Under the pieces are notes generated by a model that saw only the letters and a list, made by a program, of their open reading frames with translations, searched no databases and had not been told where the DNA came from. DNA of 64,000 nucleotides, taken from positions 1-64,000 of the forward strand of contig JAVKGW010000002.1 in NCBI GenBank assembly GCA_031460175.1, written 5' to 3'. A program made the position numbers and the translations under genes. Below are positions 1-7,866 of this stretch, piece after piece. The DNA comes from Armatimonadota bacterium. Lineage in GTDB: Bacteria; Sysuimicrobiota; Sysuimicrobiia; Sysuimicrobiales; Sysuimicrobiaceae. Numbering within the stretch: the stretch's first letter is position 1; the number at the start of each line of letters is the position of its first letter.

Positions 1-174
1 ACCTTCCTCCGCCCACCGGCGGATCCGGTCGGTCACCTCCGGGCTCACCACGACCACCTCTGCACCGACCTCCAGAAGCTGAACCACCTTCCCCTCAGCA
101 AGGGCACCCCCACCCACCACCACGCACCGCCTCCCCCGCACATCCAGCATCACCGGGTAGTACACCGCCTTCAT
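1..174 (-). CDS. Siroheme synthase N-terminal domain (precorrin-2 dehydrogenase), partial
   Basis: Only the first 58 residues lie in the window; the gene continues past position 1. The start ATG is at 174-172 and overlaps the stop of the upstream channel gene (ATGA). The visible part begins with a short strand leading into a glycine-rich nucleotide-binding turn (VVVGGGALAEGKV), then a second strand ending VVVVSPEV. This is the NAD-binding Rossmann start of the CysG-N/Met8 family, which oxidises precorrin-2 to sirohydrochlorin for siroheme. Siroheme is the cofactor of the nitrite/sulfite reductase two genes upstream, so the context agrees. Whether the gene also carries the SUMT methyltransferase domain (full CysG) cannot be seen. 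It was identified by reading the edge sequence directly. Confidence 0.8.
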   Translation of the reverse strand, partial: MKAVYYPVMLDVRGRRCVVVGGGALAEGKVVQLLEVGAEVVVVSPEVTDRIRRWAEEG

Positions 175-995
175 CCCTCCGCCTCGCGCAGGACCGGTTC
201 GGGAACCGGCGGGGAGACCTCGCCGGGGGTCCGCCCATGCGTGGCATACAGGGCCAGTCCCGTGAAGAGCATCCCGCCCACCACGTTCCCCAAGGTGACC
301 GGGATCTGGTTCCATCCCCACCACTCCCCCACCGAAACCGGCGCTCCGGTGAGGATCCCCGCGGGGATCACGAACATGTTCACCACGGAGTGCTCGAAGC
401 CCTGACCGAAAAAGGTCATTATGGGCAGCCACATAGCCGCGATCTTGCCTCCCGTGCTCTGAGAGGTGAACGAGAGGACCACTCCCAGGGTCACCATCCA
501 GTTGCAGAGGACGGCCTTTGTGAAGGCCATCCGCAGGCCCACAAAACCCAGCCGCGCGTATCCCAGAGTCTTCGCTTCCGCCACCGTCGCGAGCATCCTG
601 GCCATCTCGGATCCCGGCGCCACGGTGGCCACGAACAGCGCCGCGTAGGCCATCCCGCCCAGGAGGTTCCCCAGGAACACCCAGCCCCAATTCCGCAGGA
701 GATCTGGGAACCCCGCGCGCCTCTCCAGGACCGCGAGCGGCACGAGCGCGAAGTTTCCCGTCACGAGCTCCAACCCCAGGAGGACGATCATGACGAACCC
801 CACGGGAAAGACAAGGGCTCCCGCCAAGGGGATCCGTGTCTGGAGCTGCGCGGTGAGGGCGAGGGTGGTGGCGAAGCCCAGAAGCGCCCCGGAGAGGAAT
901 CCCCGGATCAGCAGGTCCCAGACCCGCAACCGGGCCTTCGTCGCCCCCGCCTGCACCATATTCTGGACGACGCGATCGGGCATCACGTAGGTCAT
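171..995 (-). CDS. Formate/nitrite transporter (FNT) family channel
   Basis: A 274-residue polytopic membrane protein of the FocA/NirC family, the usual length for that family. It has about six hydrophobic segments with the FNT repeat features, including the conserved membrane stretch KAVLCNWMV near residues 160-168 and a GFEHSVVNMF segment near residues 200-210. FNT channels carry formate, nitrite or hydrosulfide across the inner membrane. Its position directly after the nitrite/sulfite reductase gene (1 nt between the two) and its overlap with the siroheme gene favour nitrite as substrate (NirC-like), though sequence alone does not decide this. The ATG at 995 follows a purine-rich GGAGAGGAGGGG ribosome site. 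It is the middle gene of a three-gene minus-strand operon. Confidence 0.88.
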   Translation of the reverse strand: MTYVMPDRVVQNMVQAGATKARLRVWDLLIRGFLSGALLGFATTLALTAQLQTRIPLAGALVFPVGFVMIVLLGLELVTGNFALVPLAVLERRAGFPDLLRNWGWVFLGNLLGGMAYAALFVATVAPGSEMARMLATVAEAKTLGYARLGFVGLRMAFTKAVLCNWMVTLGVVLSFTSQSTGGKIAAMWLPIMTFFGQGFEHSVVNMFVIPAGILTGAPVSVGEWWGWNQIPVTLGNVVGGMLFTGLALYATHGRTPGEVSPPVPEPVLREAEG

Positions 996-996
996 C

Positions 997-2556
997 TCAC
1001 CCCTCCTCTCCTTCCACCACGACGGGAACCCTCAGTCGTGCCCGGATCTCCTCGAAGCTCCCATAGCGCATGAGGGCCTCCAGGACCGGCTCCAGGGCAT
1101 CGCACGGGACGTCCTCCAGGAGCTTCAGGGCGGGCGTGGGCCGAGGGCCGCTGCTTCCCCCCACGTATACGTCCACGGCTTCCACCACCTCCTCCCCGAT
1201 TCGAACCTTCTTGCCCACGAGCCCGATGTCCGCGACCTCGTGGTTCCCGCAGCCCGCGGGGCACCCGGACCAGTGCACGGTCACCGGCCGGCTCACGCGC
1301 TCCTGTAGCGAGCGGGCAAGGGCGAGGGCCCGGCGCTTGGTGTCCACGAGGGCGAGGTTGCAGTAGTCCGTGCCCGTGCAGCTCACGAGACCCCGGAGAA
1401 CAGGGGGAGGGTCTGGAGGGAGTTCCCGCAGGAGGGGTTCCTCGAGGAGGGCGCCAAGCCGGGATTCTGGCACGTGCGGGAGGATGACGTTCTGGCTTGG
1501 CGTGAACCGCACCTCTCCTGCTCCGTACCTCTCACTCAACCGCGCAAGCTCCAGCAGCTGCTCGGCCCGCAACCGCCCCACGGGCACGCAGAGCCCCACC
1601 GCGTACAGACCGTCCTGTTTTTGCGGGATGATCCCCAGGTGATCGCGGTGGTCGAGCCGGCGGGCATCCCGCCCTGCACGCGGAAGGCGGTACCCCAGGT
1701 ACTCCTCCACCGCGGCCCGGAAACGTCCCACGCCCCAGGCGTCCAGCAAAAAACTCAGGCGGGCCTTGCCACGGGATTCCCGTGGCCCGTGGTCCCGGAA
1801 GACGGCCACGACGGCCGCACACACCTCGGGGGCCTGCTCCCGTGTGACGAACGCGTCCAGCGGCGAAGCGATCCGGTACCCACCGGACCCCATCTTCCCG
1901 CCCACCAGCACGTTGAATCCGAGCTGCACGAGTTCACCCTTCTCCCGGACAGCGGGAACCAGGGCCAGATCCTGGGTCTCCGCGTGGGTACAGTTCTCCA
2001 CACACCCCGTGATGGTCACATTGAACTTCCTCGGCAGGTTCGTGTAGGCGCGGTTCCCCACCACGCGCTCCGTAAACGCGCGCACCACGGGGGAAGCGTC
2101 GAAGAGCTCCGTGCGCACCACGCCGGCGAGAGGACACCCCACCACGTTGCGCACGTTGTCCATGCCCGTCTGCAGGGTCGTAAGCCCCACCCGCCGCAGC
2201 CGTTCCAGGATCTCGGGCACATCCTCGATCCGGATCCACCGCAGCTGCACCTGTTGGCGGGTGGTGATGTCCGCGATCCCACGTCCCAACTTCTGGCTGA
2301 TGGTGCCGAGTTCCTGTACCTGCGCGGCGGTGGCCATCCCGTTGGGGATGCGGATGCGCATCATGAAGTACCCGGGTTCACCTTCACTCTGCCGGCGCAG
2401 AAAAATGCCGTACCACTTCAGCCGCTCCACGTCGTCCTTGGGGATCCGTTCCCAGCCGAGCGCGGCGAACCGGGGAATGTCCGGGCCCACCTCCAGGCCG
2501 TCCTTTTCCGCCTTCAGGCGCTCGATGGCGTTCGTCGGCCGCGTGCGCAGCTCCAT
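997..2556 (-). CDS. nirA: Ferredoxin-dependent nitrite/sulfite reductase
   Basis: A 519-residue siroheme/[4Fe-4S] reductase. It has the two-repeat nitrite/sulfite reductase layout, and the four cluster-binding cysteines are present as Cys393, Cys399, Cys432 and Cys436 (SCTGTDYC and SGCPAGCG). The N-terminal half holds the ferredoxin-like substrate repeat (ITTRQQVQLRW near residue 97). It reduces nitrite to ammonia (or sulfite to sulfide) in the cytoplasm with ferredoxin electrons. The adjacent FNT channel and the structured, nitrogen-operon-like leader favour nitrite. The start is the ATG at 2556 behind GAGGAGGGAGG. A longer frame opening at 2616 would place the start inside the terminator hairpin and is rejected. 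First gene of the operon nirA-FNT-siroheme synthase. Confidence 0.88.
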   Translation of the reverse strand: MELRTRPTNAIERLKAEKDGLEVGPDIPRFAALGWERIPKDDVERLKWYGIFLRRQSEGEPGYFMMRIRIPNGMATAAQVQELGTISQKLGRGIADITTRQQVQLRWIRIEDVPEILERLRRVGLTTLQTGMDNVRNVVGCPLAGVVRTELFDASPVVRAFTERVVGNRAYTNLPRKFNVTITGCVENCTHAETQDLALVPAVREKGELVQLGFNVLVGGKMGSGGYRIASPLDAFVTREQAPEVCAAVVAVFRDHGPRESRGKARLSFLLDAWGVGRFRAAVEEYLGYRLPRAGRDARRLDHRDHLGIIPQKQDGLYAVGLCVPVGRLRAEQLLELARLSERYGAGEVRFTPSQNVILPHVPESRLGALLEEPLLRELPPDPPPVLRGLVSCTGTDYCNLALVDTKRRALALARSLQERVSRPVTVHWSGCPAGCGNHEVADIGLVGKKVRIGEEVVEAVDVYVGGSSGPRPTPALKLLEDVPCDALEPVLEALMRYGSFEEIRARLRVPVVVEGEEG

Positions 2557-2574
2557 AAGGCCTCCCTCCTCGGC

Positions 2575-2613
2575 AAAAATAGAAGGCCCCAAGCGGAATT
2601 CCGCTTGGGGCCT
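2575..2613 (-). terminator. Intrinsic terminator/attenuator in the nirA leader
   Basis: A perfect 30-bp palindrome (2584-2613; 13-bp stem with an AATT loop) is followed on the minus strand by TCTATTTTT (2583-2575). It ends only 18 nt before the nirA start codon and lies downstream of the predicted promoter, so it would stop transcription before the gene is reached. In this position it is an attenuator rather than the end of an operon. Confidence 0.75.
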
Positions 2614-2627
2614 CACGGCCGGCTTTT

Positions 2628-2662
2628 CAGGCTACAGGGCCTGCGCCCGCAACCGGGCGGGC
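2628..2662 (-). promoter_or_regulatory. Tandem hexaloop hairpins in the nirA leader (candidate ANTAR-type antitermination element)
   Basis: Read on the minus strand, the leader forms two adjacent hairpins. The first (2662-2645) has a 6-bp GCCCGC/GCGGGC stem and the six-base loop CCGGTT. The second (2643-2628) has a 5-bp CAGGC/GCCTG stem and the six-base loop CCTGTA. One base separates them. Both loops fit CCNGTW, with G at position 4. An intrinsic terminator begins 14 nt downstream. Paired hexaloop hairpins before a terminator are the known target architecture of ANTAR antiterminators such as NasR on nitrate/nitrite operons. The known loops prefer A at position 1, while these have C, so the assignment is inference. 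Confidence 0.5.
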
Positions 2663-2677
2663 AAGCCTTTACCCGTG

Positions 2678-2707
2678 CTTATAGGGCAAACGCCAGGGGG
2701 TTGTCAA
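2678..2707 (-). promoter_or_regulatory. Sigma70-type promoter of the nirA operon
   Basis: On the minus strand, TTGACA (2707-2702) and TATAAG (2683-2678) are separated by 18 bp. This is a near-consensus housekeeping promoter. Transcription would start near 2671, giving a leader of about 115 nt that contains both hexaloop hairpins and the terminator. Confidence 0.7.
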
Positions 2708-2722
2708 TCCCCTCTGTCGTTT

Positions 2723-3478
2723 TCATATCGCCGTCCATCCTCCGTCCACCACGAGAACCGCTCCGTTCACGTAGCTGGCCTCCTCGCTCGCCAGGAACAG
2801 GGCGACCCGGGCGACCTCCTCCGGCTGGCCCGGACGTGGCAGGTAGGACATCAACCCCATGACCCGCTGCATGGCTTCCGCGTGTGGCTCACCGCCCAAC
2901 GGAATCCCTGTCTGGATGGCGCCGGGGCAGATGACGTTGCACCGGATGTTCCGAGCCCCGTAGTGCTGGGCGATGTGACGGGTGAGGCCGATGAGGGCGT
3001 GCTTGGAGACCGTGTAGGCCACGCCTGCCCGGCCTCCCAGGAACCCCGCCACGGAGGAGATGTTCACGATCACCCCGCCCCCCTGATCCAGCATGTGTCC
3101 GAGGGCCCGCCGGCAAAGGAAGAACGGCCCTTCCAGGTTCACGCCCATCACCCGCCTCCACAGGTCCGTGGGCGTCTCCGCCGCCGGCAGGAACCGGTCC
3201 ATGATCCCCGCGTTGTTGACCAGAACGTCCAGACGGCCGAATTCCCGGATGGCGCTTTCCACCATCCGATCCGCATCCGCCTCCGAAGAGACGTCCCCCA
3301 CCACCCCCGCTGCCTTCCGCCCCTGCTCCCGGAGGGCTCCCACCGTGGTCTCCACCCGCTCGGCCACGAGGTCCGAGACCACCACCGCGGCTCCTTCTTC
3401 GGCGAACAGGACGGCGATGGCCCTTCCGATCCCTGCCCCCGCCCCCGTGATGAGCGCTACCTTTCCCGCAAGCTTCAT
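2723..3478 (-). CDS. SDR-family oxidoreductase (FabG-like)
   Basis: A 251-residue classical short-chain dehydrogenase/reductase. The cofactor motif is TGAGAGIG near residues 11-18, followed by the NNAG strand (VLVNNAGIMD) and the active-site YTVSKHA (Tyr-x3-Lys). The C-terminus DGGWTAI is typical of the family. It uses NAD(P)H to interconvert an alcohol and a ketone, and the substrate cannot be inferred. ATG at 3478 follows GGGGAGG; an upstream in-frame ATG at 3589 would add 37 unlikely residues and is rejected. It is divergent from the flavoprotein at 3624 and tail-to-head with the nirA promoter, so it is probably monocistronic. Confidence 0.85.
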   Translation of the reverse strand: MKLAGKVALITGAGAGIGRAIAVLFAEEGAAVVVSDLVAERVETTVGALREQGRKAAGVVGDVSSEADADRMVESAIREFGRLDVLVNNAGIMDRFLPAAETPTDLWRRVMGVNLEGPFFLCRRALGHMLDQGGGVIVNISSVAGFLGGRAGVAYTVSKHALIGLTRHIAQHYGARNIRCNVICPGAIQTGIPLGGEPHAEAMQRVMGLMSYLPRPGQPEEVARVALFLASEEASYVNGAVLVVDGGWTAI

Positions 3479-3623
3479 GGGGCATCCTCCCCACACCGGT
3501 TTCCACCTCCAGTGTACCGAAGCCTCCGACGTAGGACACCTTCTTGCCCCACGCTCCCGTTCCGTCTCACCATCAAGGCGTGGATGCATGTTTGGAACCA
3601 GATCCCATCCGGAGGCCGGGGCC

Positions 3624-5348
3624 GTGTCGGATTTCGATTACCAGACCGATGTGCTGATCGTGGGCAGCGGTGCGGCGGGGCTCGTCGGAGCCCTCGTCGT
3701 TAAGGAGCACGGCTTCGAACCCCTCATCGTGGAGAAAACCGCGTTCGTGGGGGGAACCACCGCGTGGTCCGGAGGCGGGCTGTGGATTCCCAACAACCCC
3801 GTAAGCCGTGCCGCGGGGGTCCAGGATTCTCTAGAAGCTGCTCTCACCTACCTCGACCACGTGGTAGGTGAGGTGGGCCCGGCCTCCTCGCCGGAGCGTC
3901 GCAGGGCCTTTCTCGAGTACGGGCCGCGGATGGTGGAATTCCTGCAGCGGCTGGGGTTCCGATGGCGCGCGGCGCGGGGATACCCCGATTATTACCCGGA
4001 CCGGCCCGGAGCCTCCATCGCGGGTCGCGCCATTGAGGGGGCCATCTTCGATGGTCGGCTGCTGGGGCCCTGGCTCCCCCGTCTCCACCGTCATCCCAGC
4101 CTGCCTGCCCTTCCCCTGCACACCAACGAGGCCGCCGCCTTCGCCTTGATGCGGCGGACGCCCCGCGGGATGCTCGCGGCCCTGCGGGTCCTAGGGCGGT
4201 GGGCCGCCCATCGCCTCCGCGGTCGCATCCCACTCACCATGGGGCTGTCGCTCGTGGGACAGCTCCTGTGGCTCGTGCTGCAGCGCGGCGTCCCCATCTG
4301 GGTGGAGAGCCCTCTCCTGGAGCTCGTGGTGGAGGACGGGCGCGTAGTGGGGGCCGAGGTGCGGCACCACCACCGGTCCGTACGGATCCGGGCCCGTGGG
4401 GGTGTGCTCCTCGCGGCCGGCGGCTTCGCGCACAACCAGGAGATGCGGGAACGGTACCACCCGCACCCCATCTCCACCGCATGGACCTCCGCGGCCCCGG
4501 CGGATACGGGGGACGCCATCCGGGCGGCCCAGGCCATCGGCGCTGCGGTGGCCCTCATGGACGATGCCTGGTGGGGACCCACCGCCCTCACCCCGCAGGG
4601 CCGGCCTCTCTTTCTGTTGTGGGAGCGCTCGCTTCCCTTCTCCCTCATCGTGGACGCAAGCGGACAGCGGTTCATGAACGAGTCCGCTTCCTATGTGGAC
4701 TGCGGCCACCGGCAGTACGAGCGCCACCGGGAGGTTCCCGCCATCCCCGCCTGGCTCATCATCGATGCGAAGCACCGTCGCTTCTATCCGTTCGGCCTGC
4801 TCCCCCCTGGCTTCACCCCTGCCTCCGCCACCGGCCCAGGGTTCCTCGTGCGAGCCTCCGGTCTACACGAGCTGGCACGCCGGTGTGGGATTGATCCCGA
4901 GGGTCTCGTGCGCACCGTGGAACGTTTCAACCGAATGGCCCGGACGGGGCGGGACGAGGATTTCCATCGAGGGGAGAGCGCCTACGACAACTACTACGGG
5001 GATCCCCGGGTCCGTCCCAATCCCAACCTGGGCCCTCTGGATCGACCCCCGTTCTACGCCACCGCGGTGTATCCCGGGGATCTCGGGACCAAGGGAGGGC
5101 TGCTCACGGACGCCTGGGGCCGCGTGCTGCGGGAGGACGGGACTCCCATCGCGGGGCTCTACGCAGCGGGGAACACCAGCGCCTCCGTGATGGGTCGTAC
5201 CTATCCAGGGCCAGGAGCCACCCTGGGCCCAGCCTGTGTCTTCGCCTACATCTCCATGCTCCACGCCGTCCAGCGTTTGCGATCGAGCGCAGGTCATCTG
5301 GATGCCGTTCCGTCTGAGACGATCCCCGGGATGGAATCCTTACCATGA
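3624..5348 (+). CDS. FAD-binding dehydrogenase, 3-ketosteroid-delta1-dehydrogenase / fumarate-reductase flavoprotein family
   Basis: A 574-residue flavoprotein. The FAD-binding GSGAAGL motif is near residue 12, then EKTAFVGGTTAWSGG, the hallmark of the FRD/KstD family. The C-terminal FAD motif reads GLYAAGNTSASVMG with PGPGATLGPA close to the end. Members desaturate ketosteroids or related enone acids, or act as unspecific urocanate/fumarate reductases, and the substrate here is unknown. The GTG at 3624 is chosen because GGAGG lies 8 nt upstream. An in-frame ATG at 3588 has no ribosome site, and the open frame further upstream is antisense to the SDR gene. It converges on the tRNA pair. Confidence 0.75.
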   Translation: MSDFDYQTDVLIVGSGAAGLVGALVVKEHGFEPLIVEKTAFVGGTTAWSGGGLWIPNNPVSRAAGVQDSLEAALTYLDHVVGEVGPASSPERRRAFLEYGPRMVEFLQRLGFRWRAARGYPDYYPDRPGASIAGRAIEGAIFDGRLLGPWLPRLHRHPSLPALPLHTNEAAAFALMRRTPRGMLAALRVLGRWAAHRLRGRIPLTMGLSLVGQLLWLVLQRGVPIWVESPLLELVVEDGRVVGAEVRHHHRSVRIRARGGVLLAAGGFAHNQEMRERYHPHPISTAWTSAAPADTGDAIRAAQAIGAAVALMDDAWWGPTALTPQGRPLFLLWERSLPFSLIVDASGQRFMNESASYVDCGHRQYERHREVPAIPAWLIIDAKHRRFYPFGLLPPGFTPASATGPGFLVRASGLHELARRCGIDPEGLVRTVERFNRMARTGRDEDFHRGESAYDNYYGDPRVRPNPNLGPLDRPPFYATAVYPGDLGTKGGLLTDAWGRVLREDGTPIAGLYAAGNTSASVMGRTYPGPGATLGPACVFAYISMLHAVQRLRSSAGHLDAVPSETIPGMESLP

Positions 5349-5360
5349 GCGGGCTTTAGG

Positions 5361-5435
5361 TGGTGGGCGGAGCAGGACTCGAACCTGCGACCCCGTCCTT
5401 GTAAGGGACGTGCTCTCCCACTGAGCTATCCGCCC
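5361..5435 (-). tRNA. tRNA-Val (anticodon TAC)
   Basis: A cloverleaf can be drawn by hand. The acceptor pairs GGGCGGA with TCCGCCC, and the anticodon stem CGTCC/GGACG encloses the loop CTTACAA (anticodon TAC). The T arm has GTTCGAGTC. The discriminator A is followed by an encoded CCA (5363-5361). It lies immediately after tRNA-Leu in the same direction, so the two are probably processed from one transcript. Confidence 0.95.
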
Positions 5436-6577
5436 TGGTGCCGGGGGCGGGAGTCGAACCCACACGGCCGTTGGAGGCCAGCGGAGTTTGAGTCCGCCGC
5501 GTCTGCCAGTTCCGCCACCCCGGCTCCGCCCTCCAGTATACCGGAGGGCAGGCTTGGCCCGAAGGTGGTGAAGTATTCTTTCAGGAACCTTCGGCGGAGG
5601 GGAGGCCAAGTGAAGGCACGCACCGCGAGCTCCACGGCCCCGGCGGGAAGGTGTAGGACGGCCCAGGTCGCCAGCGTCAGAAAGCCCACCCTCCTTCGCT
5701 GGGCGGCCACATAGGCTCGATACCGGTCGCGAGCCCACTCCACGGTGCACCGTCCCTCCAGGATCCGCTGGAAGAGCCGCCCGACCAGCCACCCCGCATG
5801 CACCGCGGACCGGATCCCCTCGCCCGTGAGGGGGAGACACTGCCCGGCCGCGTCCCCCACACCGAACACGGATCCCACCACGGGATCGCGCACCCCGAAC
5901 CCGAGGTAGCCGCCGTGACAGCCCTGGGGCTTGAGGCCGAACCGGTGGACGAACCGCTCCAGGTCCTCCCGCACCCGGGTCCGCCCAAGATAGGAGAGCA
6001 CGCCCAGGCGGACGCGCTCCCCGCAGGGGAACGCCCAGGCGTACCCGTCCGGGAGGATTTCCGGCAAGAAGAAGTGCAGACCCTCCGGGAAAGTGCCCGG
6101 GACCTCCGTCTCCAGCCCGAACCCCAGCCAGCGCCGTCGTTGAAAGCCGCCGCCCACAGCTCGGAGAAGGGCGGCCCGCCACCCCGTGCAATCCGCCAAC
6201 AGCCGCGCCCGGAAGGAGCCGGCCGAGGTGTGCACGGTCGTTCCCTCCACGCCCTGCACGGAAGCCTGCACGAACTCCGCCTCTGTACGGCGCAGGGCCA
6301 GCTGGCAGAAGAGGCGGTAATCGAAGGTACAGAAGGGCTCTCCGTGGAGCGGCCAGACGCAGGTGTTCCGGGGCGTGTGCACCACGATCCGGCGGTGAAC
6401 CTGCAGGATGGCCTCCTCCGCCCCCAGGGCCCGGAGGAGGGAGACAGGGGCGCCGCACGCGGAGGTTTGATGCGCGCCCACGGGGGATCGATCCACCAAC
6501 AGCACGCGCCCCCGGACCTGTTGCGCCACCGCGAGCCCCGCGAAGGAAGCGCCCGCCACGAGCACGTCGTAGGTCAC
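5426..6577 (-). CDS. Geranylgeranyl reductase-like FAD oxidoreductase; reading frame runs through tRNA-Leu
   Basis: A 383-residue open frame with an N-terminal FAD fold (GASFAGLAVAQQV, residues 9-21), a central conserved cysteine-glycine region, and the second FAD motif GVGDAAGQCLPLTGEGI near residues 263-279. This is the geranylgeranyl/digeranylgeranyl reductase (GGR) family, which saturates isoprenoid chains such as menaquinone or lipid precursors. The recognisable protein ends near residue 347. The last ~35 residues are translated tRNA-Leu and the start of tRNA-Val, because no stop occurs until TAG at 5426. A lost stop or frameshift, or a tail removed by tRNA processing, is possible. The ATG at 6577 overlaps the DUF881 stop (ATGA). 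Confidence 0.75.
   Translation of the reverse strand: MTYDVLVAGASFAGLAVAQQVRGRVLLVDRSPVGAHQTSACGAPVSLLRALGAEEAILQVHRRIVVHTPRNTCVWPLHGEPFCTFDYRLFCQLALRRTEAEFVQASVQGVEGTTVHTSAGSFRARLLADCTGWRAALLRAVGGGFQRRRWLGFGLETEVPGTFPEGLHFFLPEILPDGYAWAFPCGERVRLGVLSYLGRTRVREDLERFVHRFGLKPQGCHGGYLGFGVRDPVVGSVFGVGDAAGQCLPLTGEGIRSAVHAGWLVGRLFQRILEGRCTVEWARDRYRAYVAAQRRRVGFLTLATWAVLHLPAGAVELAVRAFTWPPLRRRFLKEYFTTFGPSLPSGILEGGAGVAELADAADSNSAGLQRPCGFDSRPRHQGG
5436..5524 (-). tRNA. tRNA-Leu (anticodon CAA)
   Basis: The acceptor pairs GCCGGGG with CCCCGGC. The anticodon stem GCGGA/TCCGC encloses CTCAAAC (anticodon CAA). There is a long class II variable arm (TGGCCTCCAACGGCCG) and a T arm with GTTCGACTC. CCA is encoded at 5438-5436. 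The gene lies wholly inside the 3' end of the GGR-like reading frame. Confidence 0.95.
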
Positions 6578-7305
6578 TTCCCGGGCCTCGCGTACCGGAA
6601 CTCGAAGGCGCCTCTGTACGGAGGGAGCTCCAGGTGCTCTCGCCGTTCGATCCGGATCTCCAGGCCCAGCCCCCGCAGCCCTTCCACGAGTCCCCCTCGG
6701 ATGGTCAGGGCGCCCTCCAGGGTGGCCGGATCTCCGATGGCCGCGATCTCATAGGGCGGGGTCAGACGCTGTAGGTTCACCAGGATGGTCCCTCCCACCT
6801 GGGAGAAACCGCTGGTGGCGGTGATCCGCTGGCCGTTCACCGCCATGGCCTCCGCCCCCGCGGCCCACAGCTCATTGGCGATCGCCACCAGGTCCTGATA
6901 CTGGACGAGAACGGGGCCCTGCGGGGGGAGGTTCTTCGGCGCGGAGACCCGCACCACCACACCGGGCCCCGTCACCCGCACGAGTCCCAGTGCCAGACGG
7001 AGCTGCTCCACCTGGGCCCGCAGGGAGGCGGCGATGCTCTGACCTTCCGCCTGTGCCCGCTCGTACTGCTCCAATTGGGTCCGGAGCTGCGCCACTTCCG
7101 CCTCCAGCCGCCCCCGGACCTCCCGCTCCCGCCGCAGCATGGTGGCCAGGGCGTAGAGGTTTCGGGTGCGGACCTCCGGCGCTTCGGAGACCTTCCGGCC
7201 CGCCCGCAGCTGGGCCACCGCGAGGAACCCCATGAGCAGCAGGCTCAGGAAGGCCATGCCCTGGGCCACCTGCGCACGCCCACGTTCTCCCGCTTCCCCA
7301 CGCAC
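6574..7305 (-). CDS. DUF881 family membrane-anchored protein
   Basis: A 243-residue protein with one N-terminal hydrophobic segment (MAFLSLLLMGFLAVAQL, residues 17-33) and a coiled-coil stretch from about 45 to 105 (RREREVRGRLEAEVAQLR). The extracytoplasmic domain carries the DUF881 features, including a LWAAGAEAMAVNGQRI strand. DUF881 proteins occur in Actinobacteria and Firmicutes, often near cell-division or sporulation genes; their function is not established. The start is GTG at 7305, preceded by GGAGGAG at 7-nt spacing; a possible internal ATG lies at 7257. It is translationally coupled to the downstream GGR-like gene and lies 93 nt after sufU in the same direction. Confidence 0.78.
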   Translation of the reverse strand: MRGEAGERGRAQVAQGMAFLSLLLMGFLAVAQLRAGRKVSEAPEVRTRNLYALATMLRREREVRGRLEAEVAQLRTQLEQYERAQAEGQSIAASLRAQVEQLRLALGLVRVTGPGVVVRVSAPKNLPPQGPVLVQYQDLVAIANELWAAGAEAMAVNGQRITATSGFSQVGGTILVNLQRLTPPYEIAAIGDPATLEGALTIRGGLVEGLRGLGLEIRIERREHLELPPYRGAFEFRYARPGK

Positions 7306-7398
7306 GCTGGCTCCTCCGGGAGGGGTCGGTCTTGCGTTTCGGACGTCTCCCTCACGTGCTCTTAGTGTACCGGGAACCGGGCGCGGAAAGGGAAAGGG

Positions 7399-7863
7399 CT
7401 ACAGCTCATCCTCCGTGGACGCGGTGACCACCGTGTGCCTTCCGGACTCATACTCCCGCACGCCCTGCAGCAGGGCCATCCAGGCCAGGGTGGCGCACTT
7501 CACCCGCACGGGAAACCTCCGAACCCCCTGCAACGCCACGAGATCCCCCAGACGGCCTTCCTCCGCGGGCCGGCCCTGCATCATCCCCTTGAACTCCTCG
7601 ATGAGGGCCTTCACCTCCTGCAGGGACTTGCCCCGGACCTGCTCCGTCATCATGGAGGCGGAGGCCTGGCTGATGGAACACCCCCGGCCCTCAAACCGGA
7701 TGTCCTGGATCACCCCGTCCTCCACCCGGGCGTAGACGCTGATCTCATCCCCGCAGGAGGGGTTGGCTCCCTCGACGACGATGTCTGCGGGCTCCAGCCG
7801 CCCCCGATTCCGGGGATGGGTGTAGTGCTCGAGGATGATCTCCCGGTAAAGCTCGTCCAGCAT
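7399..7863 (-). CDS. sufU: SufU, zinc-dependent sulfur acceptor / Fe-S assembly protein
   Basis: A 154-residue IscU-like protein of the SufU type. The metal/sulfur ligands are Cys37, Asp39, Cys62 and Cys123 (NPSCGD, GRGCSIS, VKCATLA). The extra segment between the second and third cysteines (GKSLQEVKALIEEFKGMMQG) separates SufU from IscU. SufU accepts persulfide from SufS through a zinc site and passes it to the SufBCD scaffold. It is the last gene of the suf operon, 3 nt after sufS. Confidence 0.92.
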   Translation of the reverse strand: MLDELYREIILEHYTHPRNRGRLEPADIVVEGANPSCGDEISVYARVEDGVIQDIRFEGRGCSISQASASMMTEQVRGKSLQEVKALIEEFKGMMQGRPAEEGRLGDLVALQGVRRFPVRVKCATLAWMALLQGVREYESGRHTVVTASTEDEL

Positions 7864-7866
7864 GGG

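Noticed and set aside
237-1073. A 278-codon plus-strand open frame at the window start
   Set aside because: It is antisense to the FNT channel gene, which has clear family motifs.
2557-2616. An N-terminal extension of nirA
   Set aside because: It would be encoded by the terminator hairpin and lacks a ribosome site; the ATG at 2556 has a strong one.
2584-2671. A known metabolite riboswitch in the nirA leader (SAM, cobalamin, molybdenum cofactor, c-di-GMP)
   Set aside because: I could not find the conserved core elements of these classes; paired hexaloops with a terminator explain the sequence better.
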